The translations under genes and the position numbers were made by a program. The notes beneath the pieces are model-generated. The model had not been told where the DNA came from. It saw only the letters and a program-made list of their open reading frames with translations, and did not search any database. 64,000 nucleotides of DNA from Sanyastnella coralliicola (lineage in GTDB: Bacteria > Bacteroidota > Bacteroidia > Flavobacteriales_D > Sanyastnellaceae): the NCBI RefSeq assembly GCF_030845195.1, contig NZ_CP132543.1:513501-577500 (forward strand), read 5' to 3'. Position 1 is the first letter of the stretch; each line of letters opens with the position of its first letter. This document shows positions 42,956 through 52,316 of this stretch, piece by piece.

Positions 42956-43979
42956 TCTCTACAGCTTTCCTCAGCTCGCTTCTTCTACTTCTTAGAGATT
43001 CACGTGATCGGATTACGTCGTCACAGTAATCGATGATCTTACGTTGAAGTTTGACTTTGTTCAACTTATTGATGTAGTTGATTCCACCTGGGCTCAAAAC
43101 ATTCACCTCGATCAGCTTTCCGCCGATTAGGTCTAGTCCGGCAAAGTACAATCCGTCTTGAACCAATTTAGGCCCGACCCATTTACAGAGCTTCTTCTCA
43201 GCTGCGGTTAAGGTGTGTTTCTGAATGGAACCACCAGCAGCTACATTGGAACGGGCATCTCCTTCAGCAGGTACTCTTCGCATAGCACCAATCGGTTCGC
43301 CATGAAGCATAAGTACACGAATATCTCCCAACTCAGCACCCTCAACGTAATCCTGGAGGATCACGTAATTGCTTTCACCGTCTTTGCGACTAATATAGAA
43401 GTCGAGCAATGAGTTCATGTTGGAGCTAGCTCCTTTTTCAAGAACGATAACTCCAGAACCACCATAACCATTCAACGGTTTCATGATCATCTTTTCAGAA
43501 TCACTTTCCTTGATGACACGCTTTAGATACTCCTTATTCTTAGAAACGTGGGTTGCCGGAATGACTTCATTCTTCGGGTCGTAGAAAGCCGCCGTGTAAA
43601 GCTTGTTGTTTGCTTCACGTAGTCCTTCAACATCATTGATGATGAAGACGTCATCTTTGACAGAATCCAAGAAGTTCAAGACGATGTTGTCAAGTGGCGG
43701 ATTCGCCCGCATGAAAATCACATCAAATCCTGCAAGCGGCAGCATCTCTTCCTTGAACTGAGCGTTCTTGTAGAATGAGTTGACAGACTTCGACACCTTG
43801 TCTTGGTTCTTCAGAACCTTCGCAAAGGTCATCGCCATGCAATCACGGATGGTCAAATTAGCCGCTGTAGTTAGAGCAACTTTGTAACCTCTTGAGGCTA
43901 CTTCATGAATGAGCTGTAGGGAAGAATCAGCATTAGGATCGATATCCTCCCATGGGTACATGATGAAAAGATAGTTCAT
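42948..43979 (-). CDS. ATP-grasp ligase, glutathione synthetase-like
   Basis: The 343-residue protein has the prokaryotic glutathione synthetase layout. The N-terminal domain (MNYLFIMYPWEDIDPNADSS) is followed by MRANPPLDNIVLNFLDSV, the ATP-grasp lid KPLNGYGGSGVIVLEKG, and the metal-binding FAGLDLIGGKLIEVNVLSPGGINYI. It should join an acyl phosphate to an amine, as in peptide-bond formation. No gamma-glutamylcysteine ligase is adjacent; its partner is the QEGLA-type gene (8-bp overlap), so it may make something other than glutathione. It has a near-consensus promoter at 44001-44030. Confidence 0.85.
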   Translation of the reverse strand: MNYLFIMYPWEDIDPNADSSLQLIHEVASRGYKVALTTAANLTIRDCMAMTFAKVLKNQDKVSKSVNSFYKNAQFKEEMLPLAGFDVIFMRANPPLDNIVLNFLDSVKDDVFIINDVEGLREANNKLYTAAFYDPKNEVIPATHVSKNKEYLKRVIKESDSEKMIMKPLNGYGGSGVIVLEKGASSNMNSLLDFYISRKDGESNYVILQDYVEGAELGDIRVLMLHGEPIGAMRRVPAEGDARSNVAAGGSIQKHTLTAAEKKLCKWVGPKLVQDGLYFAGLDLIGGKLIEVNVLSPGGINYINKLNKVKLQRKIIDYCDDVIRSRESLRSRRSELRKAVENA

Positions 43980-44000
43980 GCGCTAAAGGTTAAAGCCAAT

Positions 44001-44030
44001 CAAAAATAGACCAAAACACGATGCGACAAA
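44001..44030 (-). promoter_or_regulatory. Promoter of the ATP-grasp/QEGLA operon
   Basis: On the minus strand, TTTG (44030-44027), 18 nt, then TATTTTTG (44008-44001), close to the full Bacteroidota consensus. The leader to the ATG at 43979 is about 15 nt. Confidence 0.75.
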
Positions 44031-44129
44031 GCAAAAGGCGTGATTTTCAGCCTTTCCATATTAAGTCCGCATTAAATAGTTCATCTAGCGCTCCCTTAGT
44101 ATCTTACGACTCCAAAATCTTGAACCAAC

Positions 44130-47100
44130 ATGCTAAAGAGAGCGATCCTAGGACTGCTTGCGGTGCTCGCAAGCACTGCGATGATGGCCGATCCCGGTGA
44201 TACACTGGTGGTACAGACCTACACATTCGAAGATCAAAACAACCCGGACACAGATTATGATAGTCCGGGTAGACGCACCTTCACATTCCCTGAAGATGAC
44301 GGCACAACGTACCAAAAAATCTTGATGTACTACACCCTGAAATGTTTCGAAGACGGAACAGCGGGAGGTCTCGGATTCCCTTGTGGAGAGTGGGATTACC
44401 TAACCTACAATTACCTCTACGATTACACAGGAGTGTTAGACTCGAATTTCTTGACGCACCCTTTCATGTTGATCGATAATCAAGATTTCGTAACGCAAGA
44501 TCTTGTGGTTGATCCACTGTACAACTTCATCCAGTACGATTACGAAATTGCGAATGACGTGACTGTAGAGAACGAAGTGATGGTTACGTTCGCTGAAGAT
44601 GGAACGGTGAATCCAGCACCAGTTCGTACGGATATGCACCGTAGCCGTTTTCAATTCTTATACACAGCACAAGAGTTGTTAGACATGGGTCTGACCGCTG
44701 GTGAGATTGGCTACATCGAACTTGAAATTGGTGACGCTTGGGATATGGCAGACCTTCTTCGTTTGAAAGTTGGCGCTACCGCGGAAGAAGATTTGACCTC
44801 TTGGTATGATGGAGACATGACTGAAGTTCGCGTCGGTGAATTTATGCCTGGCGGCGAAGGATGGTACCCTTTCCAGTTCACTGAGGCCATCATGTGGGAC
44901 GGAATGAGCTCATTGGTATTTGAATTAAGTGCGCACGTTGAAGAAGCTTTTTCTCCAACACAGTTCAAAGGGGTAAATTCTACAATCAACTCTGTTTCGG
45001 CAGCAAGCAATGATCGTTACATCTCGTTCAATAACGTGGATGAGGTGAAAGTTCCAGGCGAAGCATTTGCAGCGGTACAAGATGAAATCACCATTGCCTT
45101 TTGGGTGAATGGAAATGAAGATATTCAGCCGAGCAACAGCACAGTATTTGAAGGAGTAAATAGCAGTAACCAGCGCGTTGTGAACAGCCACCTTCCATGG
45201 GGTAATGCTCGTGTGTACTGGGATGCTGGTCAGTCTGGAGGCTACGATCGTATAGACAAAGCAGCGAACACTGCCGACTTTGAAGGACGCTGGAACCACT
45301 GGGCATTCACCAAGAATGCAGTAACAGGTGAGATGTTTGCCTACTTGAACGGAGAACTTTGGCACTCAGGAACGGATCGCTTCCGCACTATGGAAGACAT
45401 CGTGAAGTTCAGTATCGGATCTGCTGCAGGTTGGTCGAATTTCTACAATGGAAAGATGGACGAATTTGCCATCTGGGAGGTAGCCCTCGATGAGGAGACA
45501 ATCGCCGCTTGGATGAACCGTTCGATTACTATGGATCACCCGAACTACGATGACCTTGTGGTTTACTACGACTTCAACGAAGTGAATGGAGAGCCCGTGC
45601 TTGATCATAGTGGAAACGGATTCGACGCAGCTCCACACGGGGCCCCAGATCGCCAGTACCATAATGGAGATGATCTATTCTTGAACCCTGAATTGGTGGC
45701 CTTCCGTCCTTCAATTCAAATTCAACAAGGAGATTACACGATTAACACAACTACAGATAGCTACACGGAACAAGTAATGGTAGCTCCAGTGTCGGTGTCA
45801 TCGTGGGACGTAGAGAACTACGATGTATATGTAACTGACATTGATTACTACTGGCTTCCACAAGACACTTATGTATACGACGAGGATGGGAATATATTGG
45901 AAACGATTCCATTCGAAGGAGATGCGGTTCCATTTGTAAACCAAACGCTAGAATACTACGGTGCTCCATATGAAGTAGTTGATCGCTATGAAATCGGACG
46001 ATTCATCACTCCTTACGGAATCAACCTTGACCTAGAAGAAGGGTGGACTTGGATCTTCGATGTTACTGATTACGAGCCACTGCTTCATGGAGAGGTAGAG
46101 CTTGAAGCAGGAAACTGGCAAGAGCTCTTGGATATGAAGTTCATGTTCATCGAAGGAACTCCTCCACGTGACGTGAAGCGCGTAGAAGCATTCTGGAAAG
46201 GAACCTACAACTTGAACTCATTTGATGAGAACGTAACGGCCTACCAGATTGATGTAGAAGAAGGGGAGGAGACTTTCCGTTTGAAAACTCGTGCTTCTGG
46301 GCATGGCTTCGGACAAGGAAACAACTGTGGCGAGTTCTGTTACAACACGCACTCAGTAAAAGTGAATGGTGAAACGCAATGGAGTTGGGAGATTATGCAG
46401 GAATGTGCGGATAACCCACTTTACCCACAGGGAGGTACATGGATTTACGACCGCGCTGGTTGGTGTCCGGGAGCTCCTGTGAAAACTCAAGACTTTGAAT
46501 TGACCCCACTCGTAGACAACATGGAATCGTTCACTGTTGATTACGATATCGAATATGATCCAGATGGGAACTACCGATTCGAAGGACAGGTAATCGCCTA
46601 CGGAGAGCCGAACTTCACCACGGATGTGGAAATCGAAGAAATCATGGCACCGAGCGATATGCGCATCTTGAGTCGTATGAACCCAATTTGTGATGACCCA
46701 GTAATCCGCATCAAGAACAATGGTTCTGCACCGTTGACTAGCTGTGAGATTACCTACGGTATCGGTGAAAACATGAATACGTATACATGGACAGGTGAAC
46801 TCGGGTTCCTAGAGTCTGAAGACGTAACAGTGAGCTACGATGACCCAGGATTCTGGAATGGAGATGAAGAAGAGGTGTTGGTTTTCGAGGCTACGGTGAC
46901 TTCGGCGAATGGATTTACCGATGAGAACCAATTCAATAATCACGCGACTTCAACGTTCAATCGTCCACCTGTATATACGTATGGGGAGGAGGATGATAAC
47001 CGCATCATTATCTGGACAAAAACGAACAACACACCTTGGGAGACGGAGGTCCGCATTGAAACAATGAATGGAACAACAGTTTACTTGCGTGATGATTTCG

Positions 47101-47588
47101 ATGAAGCCAATACGAACTACCGCGATACCATTGCACTGAACGCAGGGTGTTACAAGTTCATCCTTTCCGATTCTGATGATGATGGGTTGAGCTTTTTCGC
47201 GAACAATGATGGAAACGGAACATGTCGTCTGAAGAAAGTAGCAGGTTCAACGTTCATTCAGTTCGAAACTGATTTCGGAAAAGAGATCGTTCACTACTTC
47301 AACTTCCAAACGGATCTTGTATCTGTTGACGAAGAGTTCAAGCCAGAGCCAACGGTAGTGGTATTCCCTAACCCAGGTACAGATCGTTGTAACGTTAAAA
47401 TCTCTGGAATGGAGCAAGACATTAGTTACCGCATGTTCGATGTGAACGGTAAGCTTGTGGCTTCAGGAAACCGAAAACTAGCCGGAGGAGGTTTGCTTTC
47501 TATAGATACGTATGATCTCCCTGCCGGAATGTACTCAGTCATCATCGACGACGGTGAACAATACGTCACCAGAAGATGGTTGAAGTAA
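44130..47588 (+). CDS. Secreted PNGase F-like protein with LamG insert and T9SS sorting domain
   Basis: The 1152-residue exported protein has a signal peptide (about 1-20), then a jelly-roll region with the PNGase F-family motif FPCGEWDYLTYNYLYDYTG. A LamG/concanavalin-like domain is inserted at about 290-480 (DEITIAFWVNGNEDIQPS, NHWAFTKNAVTGEMFAYLNG, MDEFAIWEVALDEETI). The catalytic-type domain (RYEIGRFITPYGINLDL, NNCGEFCYNTHSVKVNG, GGTWIYDRAGWCPGAPV) and a CARDB-like domain follow. The type A sorting signal (VVVFPNPGTDRCNVKI) is at the end. It probably removes N-glycans or degrades glycoproteins outside the cell. A 13-mer variant is at 44774. Confidence 0.88.
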   Translation: MLKRAILGLLAVLASTAMMADPGDTLVVQTYTFEDQNNPDTDYDSPGRRTFTFPEDDGTTYQKILMYYTLKCFEDGTAGGLGFPCGEWDYLTYNYLYDYTGVLDSNFLTHPFMLIDNQDFVTQDLVVDPLYNFIQYDYEIANDVTVENEVMVTFAEDGTVNPAPVRTDMHRSRFQFLYTAQELLDMGLTAGEIGYIELEIGDAWDMADLLRLKVGATAEEDLTSWYDGDMTEVRVGEFMPGGEGWYPFQFTEAIMWDGMSSLVFELSAHVEEAFSPTQFKGVNSTINSVSAASNDRYISFNNVDEVKVPGEAFAAVQDEITIAFWVNGNEDIQPSNSTVFEGVNSSNQRVVNSHLPWGNARVYWDAGQSGGYDRIDKAANTADFEGRWNHWAFTKNAVTGEMFAYLNGELWHSGTDRFRTMEDIVKFSIGSAAGWSNFYNGKMDEFAIWEVALDEETIAAWMNRSITMDHPNYDDLVVYYDFNEVNGEPVLDHSGNGFDAAPHGAPDRQYHNGDDLFLNPELVAFRPSIQIQQGDYTINTTTDSYTEQVMVAPVSVSSWDVENYDVYVTDIDYYWLPQDTYVYDEDGNILETIPFEGDAVPFVNQTLEYYGAPYEVVDRYEIGRFITPYGINLDLEEGWTWIFDVTDYEPLLHGEVELEAGNWQELLDMKFMFIEGTPPRDVKRVEAFWKGTYNLNSFDENVTAYQIDVEEGEETFRLKTRASGHGFGQGNNCGEFCYNTHSVKVNGETQWSWEIMQECADNPLYPQGGTWIYDRAGWCPGAPVKTQDFELTPLVDNMESFTVDYDIEYDPDGNYRFEGQVIAYGEPNFTTDVEIEEIMAPSDMRILSRMNPICDDPVIRIKNNGSAPLTSCEITYGIGENMNTYTWTGELGFLESEDVTVSYDDPGFWNGDEEEVLVFEATVTSANGFTDENQFNNHATSTFNRPPVYTYGEEDDNRIIIWTKTNNTPWETEVRIETMNGTTVYLRDDFDEANTNYRDTIALNAGCYKFILSDSDDDGLSFFANNDGNGTCRLKKVAGSTFIQFETDFGKEIVHYFNFQTDLVSVDEEFKPEPTVVVFPNPGTDRCNVKISGMEQDISYRMFDVNGKLVASGNRKLAGGGLLSIDTYDLPAGMYSVIIDDGEQYVTRRWLK
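44774..44786 (+). other. Intragenic 13-mer variant CGCTACCGCGGAA
   Basis: In the PNGase F-like gene, differing only at position 6. It encodes Ala-Thr-Ala-Glu. Confidence 0.8.
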
Positions 47589-47610
47589 CATGAAATAGAA
47601 TCAAGAGAAA

Positions 47611-47638
47611 GAAATGGGCGCCAACTGGCGCCCTTTTT
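47611..47638 (+). terminator. Intrinsic terminator after the PNGase F-like gene
   Basis: GGGCGCC and GGCGCCC pair around a 4-nt loop, followed by T5. It begins 28 nt after the stop. Confidence 0.9.
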
Positions 47639-47645
47639 ACGTTTA

Positions 47646-47697
47646 TGGGGGGGAGAGGGGGTAATTCGTAAGATTTTTCTGAAAGGGGGTGTTTTTG
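47646..47697 (+). other. G-rich tract with four G-runs upstream of glnN
   Basis: Runs of 7, 5, 5 and 5 G lie on the plus strand between the terminator and the glnN promoter, so the tract should be outside both transcripts. A G-quadruplex is possible, with one long loop of about 25 nt. Confidence 0.4.
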
Positions 47698-47752
47698 AGG
47701 GGGTGTTCAAAAGAATTTACAAAAAATTCATGCTGACCCCCTGTCGTTTATC

Positions 47753-47760
47753 TATCTTTG
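47753..47760 (+). promoter_or_regulatory. -7 promoter box for glnN
   Basis: TATCTTTG matches TAnnTTTG, 27 nt before the ATG at 47788. A clear -33 TTTG is not seen; the position is occupied by an A/T-rich stretch. Confidence 0.65.
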
Positions 47761-47787
47761 CACCAGAATTTTAAAAATCTCGGACTA

Positions 47788-49974
47788 ATGCCAACTTTTC
47801 GCAGTAAAGCCCTGGAAGATGTATTCCATCGCAAACCACTAGTAGTGGAGCCAGCAGGTAAGATTTCAGAATTTTACGGAGAGAATGTATTCAACCAACA
47901 CACGATGCGTGAGTACCTCACAGACGAGGCTTACGAGAAGGTGATGGACGCAACGATCAACGGTACGCGTATTGAACGTGGAATCGCGGATCAAGTAGCG
48001 ACGTCTATGAAAGACTGGGCTACTTCACGCGGAGCAACGCACTACACTCACTGGTTCCAACCTTTGACTGGAGCAACAGCAGAGAAGCATGATTCATTCA
48101 TGCAGCCTACTGGAGACGGACGTGCGATTGAGAAATTTGATGGTTCTCTATTAGTCCAGCAAGAGCCGGATGCTTCTTCATTCCCGAACGGAGGTATTCG
48201 TAATACATTCGAAGCTCGTGGTTACACGATCTGGGATCCTTCATCTCCAGCTTTCGTGATTGGTAATACACTATGTATCCCAACGATCTTCATTTCATAC
48301 ACGGGACATGCACTTGATAACAAGGTGCCGTTGTTGCGTGCGATTGCAGCAGCTGACAAGGCAGCAACAGATGTATGCCAGTACTTTGACCGTGATGTCA
48401 AGAAAGTAACAATCACACTTGGTTGGGAGCAGGAGTACTTCCTCATCGACCGTGCATTGTTCAATGCTCGTCCTGATATTGCGTTGACAGGTCGTGCGCT
48501 ATTCGGACACGCACCTGCAAAAGGTCAGCAGTTGGATGATCACTACTTCGGGTCTATTCCTGATCGCGCCATGGCGTTCATGAAAGACTTCGAAACTGAA
48601 GCACACCGTCTTGGAATTCCTGTGGCAACACGTCACAACGAGGTTGCTCCAAATCAGTTCGAATGTGCGCCGATCTTCGAAGAAGCAAACTTGGCAAATG
48701 ACCACAACCAGCTATTGATGGACCTTCTCGATAAAGTAGCTCGTAAGCACGACTTCCGTGTACTTCTTCACGAGAAGCCATTTGAAGGGTTGAATGGTTC
48801 TGGTAAGCACAACAACTGGTCACTAAGCACAAACACAGGAGTGAATCTTCTGAAGCCAGGGAAGAATCCAAAAAGCAACATGCGCTTTTTGACCTTCTTC
48901 GTGAACACGATTGCTGCGATTCACAAGAATGCAGACATTCTTCGTGCTGCGATCGCAGGTGCTGGTAACGATCACCGTTTGGGTGCGAACGAAGCACCTC
49001 CAGCAATCATCTCAGCGTTCATCGGTTCTCAGTTGACAGAGGCACTTGACGCACTTGAGAAGAACATCAAGGCTGGAAAGATGACACCAGACGATAAGAC
49101 AGCGTTGAAGTTGGAAATCGGACGAATTCCTGAAGTTCTACTTGACAACACTGATCGTAACCGTACTTCACCTTTCGCTTTCACTGGAAACAAGTTTGAG
49201 TTCCGCGCAGTAGGTTCTTCAGCTAACTGTTCAAATGCGATGATCGCATTGAACACAATCGTTGCAGATCAGCTGATTGAATTCAAGAAGAACGTTGATG
49301 CACGCATCAACAAAGGAGAGAAGAAAGACGAAGCAATCCTAAAGGAATTGCAGAAGTTGATCAAGGCGTCAAAGAACATCCGCTTCGAAGGAAATGGGTA
49401 CAGTGACGAATGGGTGAAAGAAGCGAAGAAGCGGGGTCTTTCTAACCTTGTGAATACGCCACAGGCGTTGAGCGTATTGAAGCGCAAAGAAACACGTGAC
49501 ATCTACTCAGCGATGGGAGTTTTGGCTCCTGAAGAGCTAGAAGCACGTGTAGAAGTAGAATTCGAAAACTACATCCTAAAGCGTCAGATCGAAGCGCGTG
49601 TTGGAGCTGATCTTGCACAGAATCACATCATCCCGACAGCAATTGCATACCAGACACGTTTGGTAGAAAATGTGAAGGGCTTGAAAGACATCATGACCGC
49701 TGCTGAATTCAAAAAAGCGAGCAGCACACAAGTGAAGTTGATCAAAGAGATCTCTGAGCACCTGTCAGCAGTGAAAGACGACGTAGATGCACTACGTGCA
49801 GAGCGCAAGAAAGCTGATAAGATGACTGACGTTGAGAAGATTGCTAACCTATACGCTGATAAGGTGATGCCGTTGTTGAACAGCGTGCGTGAGCACTCTG
49901 ACCGATTAGAAATGTTGATCGATGATGAGATGTGGCCATTGCCAAAGCTGCGTGAGCTACTTTTCACTCGCTAA
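47788..49974 (+). CDS. glnN: Glutamine synthetase type III
   Basis: GSIII makes glutamine from glutamate, ammonia and ATP, and is the usual glutamine synthetase of Bacteroidota. The 728 residues match the type III length, far above the 470 of GSI. Motifs are LGWEQEYFLID, FGSIPDRAMAFMKDFE, HEKPFEGLNGSGKHNNWSLS, AGNDHRLGANEAPPAI and DRNRTSPFAFTGNKFEFRAVGS, the last two lining the ATP and glutamate sites. The ATG at 47788 is chosen; the upstream TTG at 47758 overlaps the promoter box. No PII or ammonium-transport gene is adjacent. Confidence 0.97.
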   Translation: MPTFRSKALEDVFHRKPLVVEPAGKISEFYGENVFNQHTMREYLTDEAYEKVMDATINGTRIERGIADQVATSMKDWATSRGATHYTHWFQPLTGATAEKHDSFMQPTGDGRAIEKFDGSLLVQQEPDASSFPNGGIRNTFEARGYTIWDPSSPAFVIGNTLCIPTIFISYTGHALDNKVPLLRAIAAADKAATDVCQYFDRDVKKVTITLGWEQEYFLIDRALFNARPDIALTGRALFGHAPAKGQQLDDHYFGSIPDRAMAFMKDFETEAHRLGIPVATRHNEVAPNQFECAPIFEEANLANDHNQLLMDLLDKVARKHDFRVLLHEKPFEGLNGSGKHNNWSLSTNTGVNLLKPGKNPKSNMRFLTFFVNTIAAIHKNADILRAAIAGAGNDHRLGANEAPPAIISAFIGSQLTEALDALEKNIKAGKMTPDDKTALKLEIGRIPEVLLDNTDRNRTSPFAFTGNKFEFRAVGSSANCSNAMIALNTIVADQLIEFKKNVDARINKGEKKDEAILKELQKLIKASKNIRFEGNGYSDEWVKEAKKRGLSNLVNTPQALSVLKRKETRDIYSAMGVLAPEELEARVEVEFENYILKRQIEARVGADLAQNHIIPTAIAYQTRLVENVKGLKDIMTAAEFKKASSTQVKLIKEISEHLSAVKDDVDALRAERKKADKMTDVEKIANLYADKVMPLLNSVREHSDRLEMLIDDEMWPLPKLRELLFTR

Positions 49975-49991
49975 TTAAGAAATCAATAGTT

Positions 49992-50025
49992 GAAATGGTC
50001 CTGCTTGTCAGGACCATTTCTTTTT
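49992..50025 (+). terminator. Intrinsic terminator after glnN
   Basis: A perfect 12-bp stem (GAAATGGTCCTG / CAGGACCATTTC) with loop CTTGT is followed by T5. The rest of the gap to 50243 (about 218 nt) shows no gene or clear promoter; TTATTTGC near 50188 is the only promoter-like word. Confidence 0.92.
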
Positions 50026-50243
50026 GCACTAATATTGAGGATTCCTACGTTATTTGTGGGAAACGGATAATGCCAGATAGTGAGCTGTAGCGCTTGCAGG
50101 AACAGGGATTCCAACCTCTTTTGACGGTTTCTTAGAGTGAGATGACTGTTGAAAACCGTTGAATCTCGCGTCTGCTGTGGCTTTCGCTTATTTGCAATTC
50201 CGTGTATTATTTAGTTATTTTCGCTTCCTGTAATCGGAAAAAG

Positions 50244-52250
50244 ATGCAAAAAACCAACACCAAACACGCTGTGCAACGTTACTCCCTACTTTTATTGTTC
50301 GCATTGTTCTGCTCTGTAGCCTTCGGTCAGAAGAACTACACTGAGGATGCAGACCTTGCTTTCGAAAACAAAGCCTACCACGAAGCGGCGGCTGACTACC
50401 TCCGCGTTTATGGAAAGCTCAGTGGAGTCGCTGAGAAAGGAGAGGTGAACTACAAGATCGGTGAATGTTACCGTCTGATGCTGGACCATAAAGGAGCAGA
50501 AGACTACTACAAGAAAGCGATCGGGTTCCGTTTCGATGAAACAGATCCAATAGTACACTACAACTACGGTGAAGTGCTTCGCGCTCAAAATAAATTTGAC
50601 GACGCAATCCAGAAGTACAATGACTACATGGAGAAAGGTGGCGACAAGACAAAAGCTCGCGCTGCAATCGAAATGTGTGAAAAGGCTGCACTTGAAATGG
50701 ATGAGCCTTCAAGCCGTTACGTAGTAGATCAAATGCCAATCCTAAACTCTGAGCAGTTTGATTACGGCCCAGCATGGAGTGGTAAGCGTTACGATGAGAT
50801 CATCTTCGGATCTGCTCGTCCTTCATCGGCAGGTTCTTCTGATGACCCGATCACTGGTGAGTCTTACATGGACCTCTTCATCTCTGAACGTGATAAGAAA
50901 GGAAAGTGGTCAACACCAGTTCCGGTAAACAATACAATCAACACGCAGCACAATGAAGGTGCAGCATGTTTTGATAAGAAATTCTCTACGATGTACTTCA
51001 CTCGTTGTATCGACGAGAAGGATGCACGTTTCGCTTGTGATATCTACTACGCACGTCGTCAAGGAAAAGACTTTGGTCCAGCAGAGCCAATGAATCTCAT
51101 CGATCGCGAGTTGAACGATTCATCTCAAGTTGGGCAGCCAGCGCTTTCTCCAGATGATATGTACATGGTGTTCGTTTCTGATATGCCAGGTGGTTTCGGT
51201 GGACGTGACCTATGGTATGTAGAGTACGATAAGAAAGCCAAAACTTGGGGTAAGCCTAAGAACATGGGTGACAAAGTGAATACGAAAGGAGATGAAATGT
51301 TCCCATCATTCAAATTAGATGGAACACTTTATTTCGCTTCTGATATGCATGGTAGCATGGGAGGACTTGATATCTTCAAGGCAACACGCGCTGGAGAAGA
51401 CATGACGATTGCTGAAGTTGAAGGAATGCCTGCACCAATCAACAGTTCTTCTGATGATTTCGGAATCATCTGGGAAAAAGACCTAGACCAAGGGATGTTC
51501 ACTTCTAGCCGTCCAAACGGAAAAGGTAAAGACGATATCTACGAGTTCAAGATGCCTCCGCTGGAGTTTGCGTACATCGCGAATGTATACAACTACGATA
51601 CGGGTGTACCATTGGCGAACTCAAAAGTGACGGTGCAAGGAACCGACGGTCAGAGCTACAACTTGACTACAGATGGAAACGGTGGAATCTCTCTTGATAA
51701 CGGAGAAATCATTGCTTCAACAAACTACGCTGTAGATGTTGCACTTGATGGCTACATTGGTACTTCTGACCAATTCTCAACAGAAGGTCTTGCTGAGTCT
51801 ACGACATTTGCTCGTGAGTACTTCCTAAAAGAAATCGTCATCGGTATCGAGTACGATCTTCCATTGGTACAGTACCCATTCAACGAAGCAACGCTTCTTG
51901 TGAACGAAGAAGTGAACTCTGCCGATTCTTTGAACTTCCTTTACGATCTACTAGTAACGAACGGAAACTTCGTAATCCAGCTTGAAGCACACACAGATAC
52001 ACGTGGTAAGGTTGGATACAACCAGGAGCTTAGCCAGCGTCGTGCACAAACTTGTGTAGACTACCTAGTATCGAAAGGAATTGCTAAAGACCGCATGGTC
52101 GCAGTAGGTAAGGGTAAGAGCGAGCCTAAGATTTCTGATAAAGAAATCAATGCAATGGCAACTGAAGAAGAGAAAGAGGCAGCTCACCAGGTGAACCGTC
52201 GTACGATCTTTAAGATCCTCCGATACGATTACGTACCGAAGGAAGAATAA
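50244..52250 (+). CDS. PorE-like envelope protein (TPR, WD40-like propeller, CRD, OmpA domains)
   Basis: The 668-residue protein has a signal peptide (LLLLFALFCSVAFGQ), TPR-like repeats (about 30-140; ALAFENKAYHEAAADYLRVY-type segments, FDDAIQKYNDYMEKGG) and a WD40-like propeller (GPAWSGKRYDEIIFGSAR, QPALSPDDMYMVFVSDMPGG, MFPSFKLDGTLYFASD). A short carboxypeptidase-regulatory domain and an OmpA peptidoglycan-binding domain follow (VIQLEAHTDTRGKVGYNQEL, SQRRAQTCVDYLVSKGI). This is the order seen in the T9SS component PorE. Unlike PorE, the signal lacks a clear lipobox. Two T9SS cargo genes are in the window, so export support is plausible. Confidence 0.85.
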   Translation: MQKTNTKHAVQRYSLLLLFALFCSVAFGQKNYTEDADLAFENKAYHEAAADYLRVYGKLSGVAEKGEVNYKIGECYRLMLDHKGAEDYYKKAIGFRFDETDPIVHYNYGEVLRAQNKFDDAIQKYNDYMEKGGDKTKARAAIEMCEKAALEMDEPSSRYVVDQMPILNSEQFDYGPAWSGKRYDEIIFGSARPSSAGSSDDPITGESYMDLFISERDKKGKWSTPVPVNNTINTQHNEGAACFDKKFSTMYFTRCIDEKDARFACDIYYARRQGKDFGPAEPMNLIDRELNDSSQVGQPALSPDDMYMVFVSDMPGGFGGRDLWYVEYDKKAKTWGKPKNMGDKVNTKGDEMFPSFKLDGTLYFASDMHGSMGGLDIFKATRAGEDMTIAEVEGMPAPINSSSDDFGIIWEKDLDQGMFTSSRPNGKGKDDIYEFKMPPLEFAYIANVYNYDTGVPLANSKVTVQGTDGQSYNLTTDGNGGISLDNGEIIASTNYAVDVALDGYIGTSDQFSTEGLAESTTFAREYFLKEIVIGIEYDLPLVQYPFNEATLLVNEEVNSADSLNFLYDLLVTNGNFVIQLEAHTDTRGKVGYNQELSQRRAQTCVDYLVSKGIAKDRMVAVGKGKSEPKISDKEINAMATEEEKEAAHQVNRRTIFKILRYDYVPKEE

Positions 52251-52277
52251 CGACAGTTCCATAAAACGAATTAACTT

Positions 52278-52312
52278 GCGGGGCGATTTGAAAATCGTCC
52301 CGCTTTTTTATT
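52278..52312 (+). terminator. Intrinsic terminator after the PorE-like gene
   Basis: A 12-bp stem with one G-U pair (GCGGGGCGATTT / AAATCGTCCCGC) is followed by T6. The purM ATG lies only 5 nt beyond, so read-through or an upstream promoter must serve purM. Confidence 0.88.
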
Positions 52313-52316
52313 TCCC

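Noticed and set aside
49975-50243. Small RNA or tRNA between glnN and the PorE-like gene
   Set aside because: Beyond the glnN terminator I see no cloverleaf, promoter-terminator pair or conserved fold.
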